Shown here: piece by piece, positions 16,481 through 24,781 of the stretch
Layout: every line of letters begins with the position of its first letter
Position numbering within the stretch: the first letter of the stretch is position 1
NCBI RefSeq assembly: GCF_015752045.1
Contig: NZ_JADOUS010000005.1
Location: forward strand, 186,001-250,000
Direction of reading: 5' to 3'
Source: Arthrobacter_D sp015752045
GTDB taxonomy: Bacteria; Actinomycetota; Actinomycetes; Actinomycetales; Micrococcaceae
DNA: 64,000 nucleotides
Translations under genes and position numbers: made by a program
Notes under the pieces: model-generated
Told to the model about the DNA's origin: nothing
Databases searched by the model: none
What the model saw: the letters and a program-made list of their open reading frames with translations, nothing else

Positions 16481-17620
16481 ATGACCACCACTGCGACCCG
16501 CCCAGGCGCCCTTGCGGCATCCGGCCACCCCCTGGTCCGCCCCGATGCCGCCAAGCACCTGACCGACGCGCAGGTCGAGGAACTCGGCCGCGAGCTCGAC
16601 GCCGTCCGCGACGAGATCCTCGCCAAGCGCGGCGCCACCGATGCCGCGTACATCCGCCGCGTCATCAAGATCCAGCGGTCCCTCGAGTTCGCCGGCCGCG
16701 GCACCCTTCTGTTCAGCAAGTACAAGCCCGCCTGGTTCGCCGGCACGGCCATGCTGAGCCTGGCCAAGATCATGGAGAACATGGAGATCGGGCACAACGT
16801 GCTGCACGGCCAGTGGGACTGGATGCGCGACCCCGACATCCACTCCACCACCTGGGAGTGGGACTTCGTCACCCCGGCCCGCTCCTGGCAGCACACCCAC
16901 AACGACCTGCACCACCGCTGGACCAACGTCATCGGCAAGGACAGGGACATCGGATACAACCTGCTCCGCATGGACCCCGACCAGCCCTGGAAGCCGTTCA
17001 ACCTGGGCAACCCGCTGTACAACGCCATCCTGGCCCCCGTCTTCGAATGGGGCATCGCCTTGTACGACCTCGAGATCCCGGAGTACAAGGAGGGCCTGAA
17101 GTCCAAGGAGGACATGAACCGCGACCTCAAGGCCGTAGGCGTCAAGGTCGTCAAGCAGTTCTCCAAGGACTACGCGGCCACCCCTGCCGTCGCCATGCTG
17201 ACCGGCTCCGGCAAACAGGCCCTCTACGGGACGCTCGCCGCCAACGCCATCCGTAACTTCTGGGCGCACGCTGTGATCTTCTGCGGCCACTTCCCCGACG
17301 GCACGGACACGTTCACGGAGGAAGAGGTGGACGGCGAGACCCGCGGCGACTGGTACGTCCGCCAGATGATCGGCTCGGCGAACATCTCCGGCTCGAAGCT
17401 CATGCACTTCCTGACGGGCAACCTCTCCCACCAGATCGAGCACCACTGCTTCCCCGACCTGCCGTCCAACCGGTACGCCGAGGTGGCCGTGAAGGTCCGG
17501 GAGATCTGCACCCGGTACAAGCTCCCCTACACCACGGGCCCGCTGCCCAAGCAGGTCGGCTCCACCTGGGCGAAGATCTTCAAGCTCGCCCTGCCGCCGC
17601 GCAAGGCCGCGACGGCATAG
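16481..17620 (+). CDS. Membrane fatty acyl desaturase (DesA3-like)
   Basis: 379 aa di-iron desaturase that introduces a double bond into acyl chains. Three histidine boxes are visible: GHNVLHG (H105-x3-H109), HNDLHH (H140-x3-H144-H145) and HQIEHH near residue 312. Hydrophobic segments flank the boxes. The preceding reductase gene makes an electron-transfer pair like mycobacterial Rv3230c-DesA3, acting at the membrane. GGAGGAG lies 7 nt before the ATG. A role in cold or membrane-fluidity adaptation is plausible (inference). Confidence 0.92.
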   Translation: MTTTATRPGALAASGHPLVRPDAAKHLTDAQVEELGRELDAVRDEILAKRGATDAAYIRRVIKIQRSLEFAGRGTLLFSKYKPAWFAGTAMLSLAKIMENMEIGHNVLHGQWDWMRDPDIHSTTWEWDFVTPARSWQHTHNDLHHRWTNVIGKDRDIGYNLLRMDPDQPWKPFNLGNPLYNAILAPVFEWGIALYDLEIPEYKEGLKSKEDMNRDLKAVGVKVVKQFSKDYAATPAVAMLTGSGKQALYGTLAANAIRNFWAHAVIFCGHFPDGTDTFTEEEVDGETRGDWYVRQMIGSANISGSKLMHFLTGNLSHQIEHHCFPDLPSNRYAEVAVKVREICTRYKLPYTTGPLPKQVGSTWAKIFKLALPPRKAATA

Positions 17621-17652
17621 CGCTCCGGGACGCCCCCTCCTCCACCAGGAGG

Positions 17653-17695
17653 ACAGGAATGACCGCCGAAAGCACGTCTCGGCGGTCATTCCTGT
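17653..17695. terminator. Dispersed palindromic element, copy 2 (bidirectional terminator)
   Basis: Perfect 17-bp inverted repeat ACAGGAATGACCGCCGA / TCGGCGGTCATTCCTGT with a 9-nt loop, followed by CTCTTCGAGCG. It lies between convergent genes (desaturase and SRPBCC). Copy 1 at 7153-7206 shares the left half, the right half and the tail. Confidence 0.85.
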
Positions 17696-17722
17696 CTCTT
17701 CGAGCGTCCGCCGGGCGGGGAC

Positions 17723-18226
17723 TCAGACCTGCGCGTCCTCCGCGAGGAGGGCGTCCACCTGGCCGAGGGCGAGTTTCAGCCCCTCCTCCATGCCCATCGC
17801 CACCATCTGGTCGAGCTGCTCGAGGGATTCGAACGCCGTGACCATCGTCATGCGGGTACGGCCCCCGAGGTCCTCGAGGGTGACGGTCGCGTGCGTCTCG
17901 CCCATCTCGGCGACGGGATCGCCGTTCTCGTCCGCGAAGCCGTCGTCGAACGTCAGGCGGTGCGGCGCGTCGAGGCCGGTGATGCGCCACCAGCCCCGCG
18001 ACCTCTCGCCGTCCGGCCCCGTCATGAAGTAGGCGGCGCGGCCGCCGGGCGTGAAATCGTAGGCCTCGAAGGTGGCGGGCCAGGTCGGCGGCCCCCACCA
18101 CCGTTCGAGCTGCCGCGGATCGGCCCAGATCCGCCACACGCGCTCGATACCGGCGTAGAATTCCGTGACGAGCCTGAAGCTGAGCGCCTCGGCGTCCTTC
18201 TCAGTACTGATGACCGTCATGATCAT
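17723..18226 (-). CDS. SRPBCC (AHSA1-type) domain protein
   Basis: 167 aa START/Bet v1-fold protein. Signatures are FYAGIERVWRIWADPRQLERWWGPPTWPATF and the C-terminal MEEGLKLALGQVDALL helix. Such proteins bind hydrophobic ligands and commonly sit beside an ArsR regulator, as here: the ArsR stop is 6 bp before this ATG and AGGAAGG provides the ribosome site. Physiological ligand unknown. Confidence 0.87.
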   Translation of the reverse strand: MIMTVISTEKDAEALSFRLVTEFYAGIERVWRIWADPRQLERWWGPPTWPATFEAYDFTPGGRAAYFMTGPDGERSRGWWRITGLDAPHRLTFDDGFADENGDPVAEMGETHATVTLEDLGGRTRMTMVTAFESLEQLDQMVAMGMEEGLKLALGQVDALLAEDAQV

Positions 18227-18232
18227 GCCTTC

Positions 18233-18592
18233 CTAGTCGTCATCCCCGGCGTCCTCCCCGAGGAGGTCCGTGATCCGGTCGACGCGCTGCCGCCAGATCC
18301 TCTCGTAGTCGTCGAGCAGGCGCCGCGCCTTCTGCACGCCGTCGACCTCTCCGCGCACGATCTGCTCCCGTCCGCGCTTCTCCTTGGAGACGAGTGAGGC
18401 CCTCTCGAGCACCGCCACGTGTTTCTGGACCGCCGCGAAGCTCATGTCGTACTGCTCGGCCAGTCCGGATACCGAATACTCGGCGACCAGGACGCGTGCC
18501 ACGATATCCCTGCGTGTCGCGTCGGCGAGCGCCTGGAACAGGCGATCCACCTCGTCCTGCCTCGACTCTCTTACAACCATGTGGTTGTACAT
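18233..18592 (-). CDS. ArsR-family transcriptional repressor
   Basis: About 119 aa winged helix-turn-helix protein (DEVDRLFQALADATRRDIVARVL; YDMSFAAVQKHVAVLERASLV). It lacks the cysteine metal sites of classical ArsR/SmtB sensors and belongs to the subgroup paired with SRPBCC proteins. An 18-bp palindrome covers its start codon, so autorepression is likely. Two starts are possible, ATG 18592 (MYNHMVV) and ATG 18580 (MVVRESRQ); the second lies in the middle of the palindrome. First gene of a two-gene operon. Confidence 0.88.
   Translation of the reverse strand: MYNHMVVRESRQDEVDRLFQALADATRRDIVARVLVAEYSVSGLAEQYDMSFAAVQKHVAVLERASLVSKEKRGREQIVRGEVDGVQKARRLLDDYERIWRQRVDRITDLLGEDAGDDD
18572..18589. 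promoter_or_regulatory. Operator palindrome over the arsR start codon
   Basis: TACAACCA-TG-TGGTTGTA: 8-bp perfect arms with a 2-bp centre. Sits on the translation start of the ArsR gene and almost certainly at the transcription start. Binding by the encoded repressor would block arsR and the SRPBCC gene together. Confidence 0.8.
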
Positions 18593-18745
18593 TAGTCCCG
18601 GGGCCGACGGCGGTCAAGGGTATGGAGAAGATCGTGAACAGTGCCCGCAGGCGGTCATCCGTGTCCTTCCGACGTCGCGGCACCTCAGTGCGACGACGTG
18701 ACACCGATTATGGCGGGCCTCCCGCGACCCTGTAAGACTTGCCCC

Positions 18746-20827
18746 ATGACCCGCGGAATATATGTGAGCGCCATGACCAACGGCTCCGGGAAGTCCCTGA
18801 TCTCCCTGGGCCTGGCCGACATGCTGCACCGGCACGCCGACCGCGTGGGCTTCTTCCGGCCCATCGTCGAGGGTGACGACCCCACCGCGGATCCCATGGT
18901 CCGCCTCATGCAGCGCTCGTTCGACCTCCCCGGGAGCCGTGCCCGCGGCGGCCTGACCCGCGCCGAGGCCCGCGCCCTGCTCGTCACCGGCGACCGCGCG
19001 GAGATCGACGCCCGCTGCGTCGCCATCTACAGCGAGATCGCCGCGGAGTGCGACGTCGTCATCGTCGAGGGCACCGACCTCTCCGGGAACGATGCCGCCG
19101 TCGAGTTCGACCTCAACGCGCGCCTGGCCAACAACCTCGGCGCCATGGTCCTCGCCGTCGTCAGCGCCAAGGACATGTCCGTCGAGGAGGCCGCCGACGC
19201 CGTGGACGTCGCCCGCCGCGAACTCGATGCCGCGAAGGTGTCCCTCCTCGCGATGATGGTCAACCGCGCGGCGGACGACGCCGTCACCGCGATCAGGGAG
19301 CAGGTCCGCCCCGGCCGCTCGGGCCGGCCGGTCTATGTGATCCCGGAACTCTCCGAGATCTCCCAGCCCACCGTCTCCGAGGTGGCCGCGGACCTCGGCG
19401 CCCGCCAGATCGCCGGGAACTCGAACCTCGAGCGGGACGTCACCAGCGTCCGCGTCGCCGCGATGAACGTCGGCAACTTCCTGCACCTGCTCACGGACGG
19501 CGCCCTCGTGATCGTGCCCGGGGACCGCGCGGACGTCCTCGTGGCCACCCTGGCGTCGTCGTTCTCCCCCGACTTCCCCGTGCCGTCGGCCCTGTTCCTG
19601 ACCGGCGGGCTCGCGCCCGACCCCAACATCCTGGCCCTCCTGGCACAGGCGCCGTTCCCCGTGTTCGCGCTCGACGACGACACCTACACCGTGGCACGCC
19701 ACGTCAGCGAGGCACGCGGGGAGATCGCGAGCGGACTGCGCCGCAAGGCCGCAGCGGCCCTGGGCGCCTGGTCGCGGCAGGTGGACGAGAGCGAACTGCT
19801 GGAGCGCCTCGAACTCCCCCGGCCGGTCAGCATGACGCCGCTGCGCTTCCTGCACGAACTGATCCAGCGCGCCAGGGCGGAGCGCAAGCGCATCGTCCTC
19901 CCCGAGGGCGAGGACCTGCGGGTCCTGAAAGCCGCAGAGATCCTGCACCGCCGCGACGTCTGCGACCTCACGATCCTCGGCCCCGAGGCACGGGTCCGCG
20001 AACTCGCCGCCGGCCAGGGCATCGACCTCAGCGGCCTCACGCTCATCGACCCTGCGACCTCCGATCTCCGTGAGGAGTTCGCCGCCGAATACGTCCGGCT
20101 CCGCGCCCACAAGAACGTCTCGCTGAAGGAGGCCCGCGAGCGCATGCTCGAAGGGGCATATTTCGGGACGATGATGGTGCAGCTCGGAACCGTGGACGGC
20201 ATGGTGTCGGGCGCGGCCCACACCACGGCGAACACCATCCGGCCGGCGCTCGAGTTCGTGAAGACCAAGGACGGCGTGAAGATCGTCTCCTCGGTGTTCC
20301 TGATGCTCCTGCAGGACCGCGTGCTCGTGTACGGCGACTGCGCGGTCAACCCGGAGCCGAACGAGGAGCAGCTCGCCGACATCGCGGTGGCCTCGGCGGA
20401 GACGGCCGAGCAGTTCGGCGTCGAGCCGCGGGTCGCGATGCTCTCCTACTCGACGGGCGGGTCCGGGCACGGCGGCGCGGTGGACGCGGTGCGGCGCGCC
20501 ACCGAACTCGTCCGGAAGCAGCGCCCGGACCTCGCCGTCGAGGGGCCCATCCAGTACGACGCCGCCGTCGACGCCTCGGTCGCGGCGTCCAAGCTCCCCG
20601 AATCCTCGGTGGCAGGCCAGGCGACGGTGTTCATCTTCCCGGACCTGAACACGGGCAACAACACCTACAAGGCCGTCCAGCAGTCGGCCGGCGCCGTCGC
20701 CGTCGGACCCGTCCTGCAGGGCCTCCGCAAGCCGGTCAACGACCTCTCCCGCGGCTGCACCGTGGAGGACATCGTCAACACCGTGGCCATCACCGCGGTG
20801 CAGGCCCAGCAGCCCGCCGCCTCCTGA
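18746..20827 (+). CDS. pta: Phosphate acetyltransferase
   Basis: 693 aa, long-form Pta converting acetyl-CoA plus phosphate to acetyl phosphate. N-terminal P-loop NTPase-like domain (SAMTNGSGKSL near residues 8-18), a middle DRTGG-type domain, then the catalytic PTA domain from about residue 370 (RIVLPEGEDLRVLKAAE; AYFGTMMVQLG; YSTGGSGHG; FPDLNTGNNTYK). The ATG at 18746 is preferred because upstream in-frame sequence does not fit the family. Forms an operon with ackA 34 bp downstream. Confidence 0.95.
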   Translation: MTRGIYVSAMTNGSGKSLISLGLADMLHRHADRVGFFRPIVEGDDPTADPMVRLMQRSFDLPGSRARGGLTRAEARALLVTGDRAEIDARCVAIYSEIAAECDVVIVEGTDLSGNDAAVEFDLNARLANNLGAMVLAVVSAKDMSVEEAADAVDVARRELDAAKVSLLAMMVNRAADDAVTAIREQVRPGRSGRPVYVIPELSEISQPTVSEVAADLGARQIAGNSNLERDVTSVRVAAMNVGNFLHLLTDGALVIVPGDRADVLVATLASSFSPDFPVPSALFLTGGLAPDPNILALLAQAPFPVFALDDDTYTVARHVSEARGEIASGLRRKAAAALGAWSRQVDESELLERLELPRPVSMTPLRFLHELIQRARAERKRIVLPEGEDLRVLKAAEILHRRDVCDLTILGPEARVRELAAGQGIDLSGLTLIDPATSDLREEFAAEYVRLRAHKNVSLKEARERMLEGAYFGTMMVQLGTVDGMVSGAAHTTANTIRPALEFVKTKDGVKIVSSVFLMLLQDRVLVYGDCAVNPEPNEEQLADIAVASAETAEQFGVEPRVAMLSYSTGGSGHGGAVDAVRRATELVRKQRPDLAVEGPIQYDAAVDASVAASKLPESSVAGQATVFIFPDLNTGNNTYKAVQQSAGAVAVGPVLQGLRKPVNDLSRGCTVEDIVNTVAITAVQAQQPAAS

Positions 20828-20861
20828 CCGCCCTCGTCTGCCCCCTCCAGAACAGGACCCC

Positions 20862-21977
20862 ATGATCATCCTCGTCATCAACTCCGGCTCATCCTCGCTC
20901 AAGTACCAGGTCCGGGAGGGCGACGACGTCCTCGCGGAGGGCCTCGTCGAGCGGATCGGCGAGGCCGAGGTACCCGATCATGCGGCGGCGCTGGACCGCG
21001 TGGACGGTGAGGTGTCCGCGGCCCTCGGCGACCGCGGGATCGACGCCGTCGGGCACCGCGTGGTCCACGGCGGCGAGCGCTTCAGCGAGCCGGTGCTCAT
21101 CGACAACGAGATCACCCGGGCCATCGAGCGCCTCAACCCGCTGGCCCCGCTGCACAATCCCGCGGCCGTCACCGGCATCCGCGCCATCACCGACAAGTGG
21201 CCGGACATGCCGCAGGTCGCGGTGTTCGACACCGCCTTCCACCGCACGCTCCCGGAACACGCCTGGCGCTACGCGGTCCCGGACGAGCTGTACCGGAAGT
21301 TCGGCATCCGGCGGTACGGCTTCCATGGCACCTCGCACGCCTACGTGGCACGCGGCGCCGCGGAGATGCTCGGCGCGGACACGTTCACGGGCGTGATCGC
21401 GCATCTCGGCAACGGCGCGTCCGTCACGGCCGTGCGCGACGGCGAGAGCGTCGACACGTCGATGGGTTTCACGCCCCTCGAGGGCCTGGTCATGGGCACA
21501 CGCTCGGGGGACATCGACCCCTCGATCCTGCTGTTCCTCCTGCGCGAGGGATACACCGAACAGGACCTCGATACCCTCCTGAACCGCAACAGCGGGCTCA
21601 AGGGCCTCGCGGGCACGAATGACATGCGCTCCGTGACGGAAGCCGCCGATGCCGGCGATCACCGGGCGAAGCGCGCGATCGAGGTGGCCTCCTACCGGCT
21701 CGCGAAGTACGTGGGCGGTTACCACGTGGCGGTCGGCGGGGCGCAGGCCCTCGTGTTCACCGCGGGCATCGGCGAGAACGCGCCCGCGTTCCGGACCGCC
21801 GTCGTCGCCAAGCTCGGCGCGCTGGGGCTGGAACTCGACGAGGAGAAGAACGGCGAGCGCAGCAGGGACGCCCGCATCATCAGCTCCGAGGCGTCGGCGT
21901 TCCCCGTCCTGGTGGTGCCGACCGACGAGGAGGCGGCGATCGCGGAGGCGACGGCCGCCGTCGTCAGCGCCTCCTAG
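20862..21977 (+). CDS. ackA: Acetate kinase
   Basis: 371 aa, somewhat shorter than the usual about 400. Interconverts acetyl phosphate plus ADP with acetate plus ATP. Motifs VINSGSSSLKYQV at the start, HRVVHGG, YGFHGTSHAYV, HLGNGASV, DTSMGFTPLEGLVMGTRSGDIDP and FTAGIGENAP are all present and in order. With pta it links acetyl-CoA, acetyl phosphate and acetate overflow or uptake. Confidence 0.96.
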   Translation: MIILVINSGSSSLKYQVREGDDVLAEGLVERIGEAEVPDHAAALDRVDGEVSAALGDRGIDAVGHRVVHGGERFSEPVLIDNEITRAIERLNPLAPLHNPAAVTGIRAITDKWPDMPQVAVFDTAFHRTLPEHAWRYAVPDELYRKFGIRRYGFHGTSHAYVARGAAEMLGADTFTGVIAHLGNGASVTAVRDGESVDTSMGFTPLEGLVMGTRSGDIDPSILLFLLREGYTEQDLDTLLNRNSGLKGLAGTNDMRSVTEAADAGDHRAKRAIEVASYRLAKYVGGYHVAVGGAQALVFTAGIGENAPAFRTAVVAKLGALGLELDEEKNGERSRDARIISSEASAFPVLVVPTDEEAAIAEATAAVVSAS

Positions 21978-22002
21978 CCTGCTGCTCCGGGAGACTGGGA
22001 CC

Positions 22003-22341
22003 ATGACGATCCTCCGCACGACGCTCCTGTTCATCCTCGCCGCGGGCGCGGAGATCGGCGGGGCATGGCTCATCTGGCAGGCGGTCCGCGAGGGCAGGCC
22101 GTGGTGGTGGGCCGGATTCGGGATCATGGCGCTCGGTGCCTACGGCTTCGTGGCGACCCTCCAGCCGGACCCGAACTTCGGACGGATCCTCGCCGCGTAC
22201 GGCGGGGTCTTCGTGGCCGGATCGCTCGCGTGGGGCGTGCTCGTCGACGGTTTCCGGCCCGACCGCTGGGACCTCGCCGGCTCGGCGGTCTGCCTGGTCG
22301 GCGTCGCGCTGATCATGTTCGTGCCGCGCCCGACGGCGTGA
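22003..22341 (+). CDS. YnfA / UPF0060 family membrane protein
   Basis: 112 aa with four transmembrane segments (LLFILAAGAEIGGAWLIW; FVATLQPDPNFGRILAAYGGVFVAGSLAWG). YnfA proteins resemble small multidrug resistance transporters in size and topology; function is not firmly established. ATG 22003 is chosen by family length, with GGGAGA upstream. Follows ackA closely but is probably independent in function. Confidence 0.87.
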   Translation: MTILRTTLLFILAAGAEIGGAWLIWQAVREGRPWWWAGFGIMALGAYGFVATLQPDPNFGRILAAYGGVFVAGSLAWGVLVDGFRPDRWDLAGSAVCLVGVALIMFVPRPTA

Positions 22342-22378
22342 GCCGGCCGCCCGCGCTCCGCCGGGTTCGGCATCGGGC

Positions 22379-22690
22379 CTACGCCGCCCCCAGCAGCCGA
22401 GCGAGGCCGGCCGCGAGCGCCCCGACCGCGACCACCACGAGGAACGGCGCCCGCAGCCAGAGCGCGACGGCGGCCGCCACCAGCGCCACGACCCGCGCGT
22501 CGACCACGAGGGACTGCCCGGACGCGAACGTGTTCGTCGCCGTCAGTGCGGCGAGCAGCCCGATGGTCAGGGACCCGGCGACGCGCAGCATCCGCGGGTT
22601 GTCGAGCAGCCGCGCGGGCACGAGGAAGCCGAGGAACTTCGTGGCGATCGAGACCGCGCACGCGAGCAGGACCCAGCCCCAGAGGCTCAT
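22379..22690 (-). CDS. azlD: AzlD-type branched-chain amino acid export subunit
   Basis: 103 aa, four hydrophobic segments, AzlD domain. Works with AzlC to export branched-chain amino acids or analogues. Its ATG overlaps the azlC stop by 4 bp, the usual arrangement. The C-terminus ends close to the convergent YnfA gene. Confidence 0.83.
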   Translation of the reverse strand: MSLWGWVLLACAVSIATKFLGFLVPARLLDNPRMLRVAGSLTIGLLAALTATNTFASGQSLVVDARVVALVAAAVALWLRAPFLVVVAVGALAAGLARLLGAA

Positions 22691-23424
22691 GCGTCCCCCC
22701 GCCCCGAACCGGCAGTGCCGGAGGGGTAGGGCTCGACGTCGGGCTCGAGACCTTCCGTCGCCGGCCCGAGGCCCGAGAGGCCGAGGGCGGCCGCCACGAC
22801 GGCGGCCAGGAGGATCGGCACTCCCGGTGGCACGAGCGGAACGGCGATGAGCGTGACGACGGCGCAGACGACGGCGATCGCCGCAGGCTCGCGCGAGCGG
22901 ATGCGCGGCCACAGCAGTCCCAGGAACGCGGCGACGGCGGCGCCGTCGAGCCCCCAGCGGGCCGGATCACCCATCGCGTTGCCCGCGAGCGCACCGACGA
23001 GCGTGAACAGGTTCCACAGCACGAAGACGCCGATCCCGGCCGCCCAGAACCCGCGGCGCTGCTCGTCCGGATCGGTCTGGCCCGTCGCGGTGGCCACGGA
23101 CTCGTCGATCGTGAGGTGCGCGGCCGGCAGCTTCCGCCAGCGGGACGGCCGCAGCAGCACGTTGACCTGCATGCCGTAGACGCCGTTGCGGATCCCCAGC
23201 AGGGCGGCAGCGGACATCGCCGAGAGCCCGCTCCCCCCGCCGGCGATGACGCCGATGAACGCGAACTGCGAACCCCCGCTGAACAGCAGGAGGCTGAGCG
23301 CCATGGTCTGGAGGAGATCCAGGCCGGCAGCCACGGACAGCGCGCCGAAGGACAGTCCGTACAGACCGGTCGCGATCGCCACGGACAGGGCCACGCGGAC
23401 GGCCGGAGAATAAAGAAGAACCAC
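22687..23424 (-). CDS. azlC: AzlC-type branched-chain amino acid export subunit
   Basis: 245 aa membrane protein with the AzlC signature (GLYGLSFGALSVAAGLDLLQTMALSLLLFSGGSQFAFIGV; LLGIRNGVYGM). Large subunit of a two-component exporter with AzlD. The start is a GTG preceded by TAGCCT with exactly 6 nt between, a leaderless arrangement. First gene of the azlCD operon. Confidence 0.87.
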   Translation of the reverse strand: MVLLYSPAVRVALSVAIATGLYGLSFGALSVAAGLDLLQTMALSLLLFSGGSQFAFIGVIAGGGSGLSAMSAAALLGIRNGVYGMQVNVLLRPSRWRKLPAAHLTIDESVATATGQTDPDEQRRGFWAAGIGVFVLWNLFTLVGALAGNAMGDPARWGLDGAAVAAFLGLLWPRIRSREPAAIAVVCAVVTLIAVPLVPPGVPILLAAVVAAALGLSGLGPATEGLEPDVEPYPSGTAGSGRGDA

Positions 23425-23522
23425 CTGACAAGGCTAGGCGACGGCGAGGTTCGACTTCCCATTCACGCCGAAGGGGTGAATAGTGGAAAGGGAAGCCTAC
23501 TTACTACCCGGAGGAGCACCAC

Positions 23523-24713
23523 ATGAAGGCAGTGACATGGCAGGGCAAGCGCAACGTCAGCGTGGAGAACGTGCCCGACCCCACGATCCAGGAACCCACG
23601 GACGCGATCGTCCGCATCACCTCGACCGCCATCTGCGGCTCGGACCTGCACCTCTACGAGGTCCTCGGCCCGTACATGCACAAGGGTGACATCCTCGGCC
23701 ACGAGCCGATGGGCATCGTCGAGGAGGTGGGTGCGGGTATCACCAACCTGAAGGTCGGCGACCGCGTCGTCATCCCGTTCAACATCTCCTGCGGCTACTG
23801 CTTCATGTGCACGCGCGGCCTGCAGTCGCAGTGCGAGACCACCCAGGTGCACGCGAAGGGATCGGGCGCTTCCCTGTTCGGCTTCTCCGAGCTGTACGGC
23901 TCCGTACCCGGCGGCCAGGCGGAGTTCCTTCGCGTCCCCTTCGCCGACTACGGTGCGGTCAAGGTCGGCTCGGAGCTGCCCGACGAGCGCTACCTGTACC
24001 TCTCGGACATCCTCCCCACGGCCTGGCAGGGCGTGCAGTACGCGGATGTGCCCAAGGACGGCGTCCTCACGGTGTACGGCCTCGGACCCGTCGGACAGTT
24101 CGCCGCGCGCATCGGCAGGCACCTCGGCCACCGCGTGATCGCCGTCGAGCCGGTCCCCGAACGCCGCGAGATGGCCAGGCGCCACGGCATCGAGACCATC
24201 GACTTCACGAAGGACACCGCGGAGGAACTGCGCAGCATGACCGACGGGCGCGGCCCGGACGCCATCGTCGACGCCGTCGGCATGGAGGCGCACGGGTCCC
24301 CCGTGGGCGCCTTCGCCCAGAACGCGGTGGGCGTCCTGCCGGACAAGCTGGCGCAGAAGGTCATGGAGACCGGCGGTAGCGACCGCACGAGCGTCCTGCA
24401 CTCGGCGATCGACGCCGTCCGGCGCGGCGGGACCGTGTCCCTCAGCGGCGTCTACGGCGGCACGGCCACCCCCATGCCGCTGCTGACCATGTTCGACAAG
24501 CAGATCCAGTTCCGCATGGGCCAGTGCAACGTGCGGAACTGGACGGACGAGCTCCTCCCGATCGTCGAGGATCCCTCGGATCCCCTGGGCGTCATGGACC
24601 TCATGACCCACGAGGTGTCGATCGACGAGGCGCCTGCCGCCTACAAGAACTTCCAGAAGAAGACGGACGGCACCATCAAGGTGGTCCTGAAGCCGCAGGG
24701 CGTCACGCTCTAG
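23523..24713 (+). CDS. Zinc-dependent alcohol dehydrogenase (formaldehyde dehydrogenase-like)
   Basis: 396 aa medium-chain dehydrogenase. Catalytic zinc residues in TAICGSDLHLY and ILGHEPMG; structural zinc cluster CGYCFMCTRGLQSQC; NAD-binding GLGPVGQFAARIG. Domain layout and the C-terminal insert resemble glutathione-independent formaldehyde dehydrogenases, so aldehyde or alcohol detoxification is likely; exact substrate is not shown. GGAGGAG precedes the ATG. An AAGCCTACTTACTACC element lies 14 bp upstream. Confidence 0.9.
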   Translation: MKAVTWQGKRNVSVENVPDPTIQEPTDAIVRITSTAICGSDLHLYEVLGPYMHKGDILGHEPMGIVEEVGAGITNLKVGDRVVIPFNISCGYCFMCTRGLQSQCETTQVHAKGSGASLFGFSELYGSVPGGQAEFLRVPFADYGAVKVGSELPDERYLYLSDILPTAWQGVQYADVPKDGVLTVYGLGPVGQFAARIGRHLGHRVIAVEPVPERREMARRHGIETIDFTKDTAEELRSMTDGRGPDAIVDAVGMEAHGSPVGAFAQNAVGVLPDKLAQKVMETGGSDRTSVLHSAIDAVRRGGTVSLSGVYGGTATPMPLLTMFDKQIQFRMGQCNVRNWTDELLPIVEDPSDPLGVMDLMTHEVSIDEAPAAYKNFQKKTDGTIKVVLKPQGVTL

Positions 24714-24734
24714 CAGCGCCGACCTCACACAGCA

Positions 24735-24777
24735 CGACGGCGGGAGCCCGGCCCTGATGGCCTGGCTCCCGCCGTCG
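24735..24777. terminator. Bidirectional terminator between convergent genes
   Basis: CGACGGCGGGAGCC(C)GGCC, loop CTGAT, GGCC(T)GGCTCCCGCCGTCG: a 19-bp stem with one non-canonical pair, midway between the alcohol dehydrogenase stop and the GH15 stop. Confidence 0.9.
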
Positions 24778-24781
24778 CTGT

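Noticed and set aside
18614..20902. 762-codon open frame on the minus strand
   Set aside because: Antisense of pta. The plus-strand protein has all catalytic motifs, so this is a shadow.
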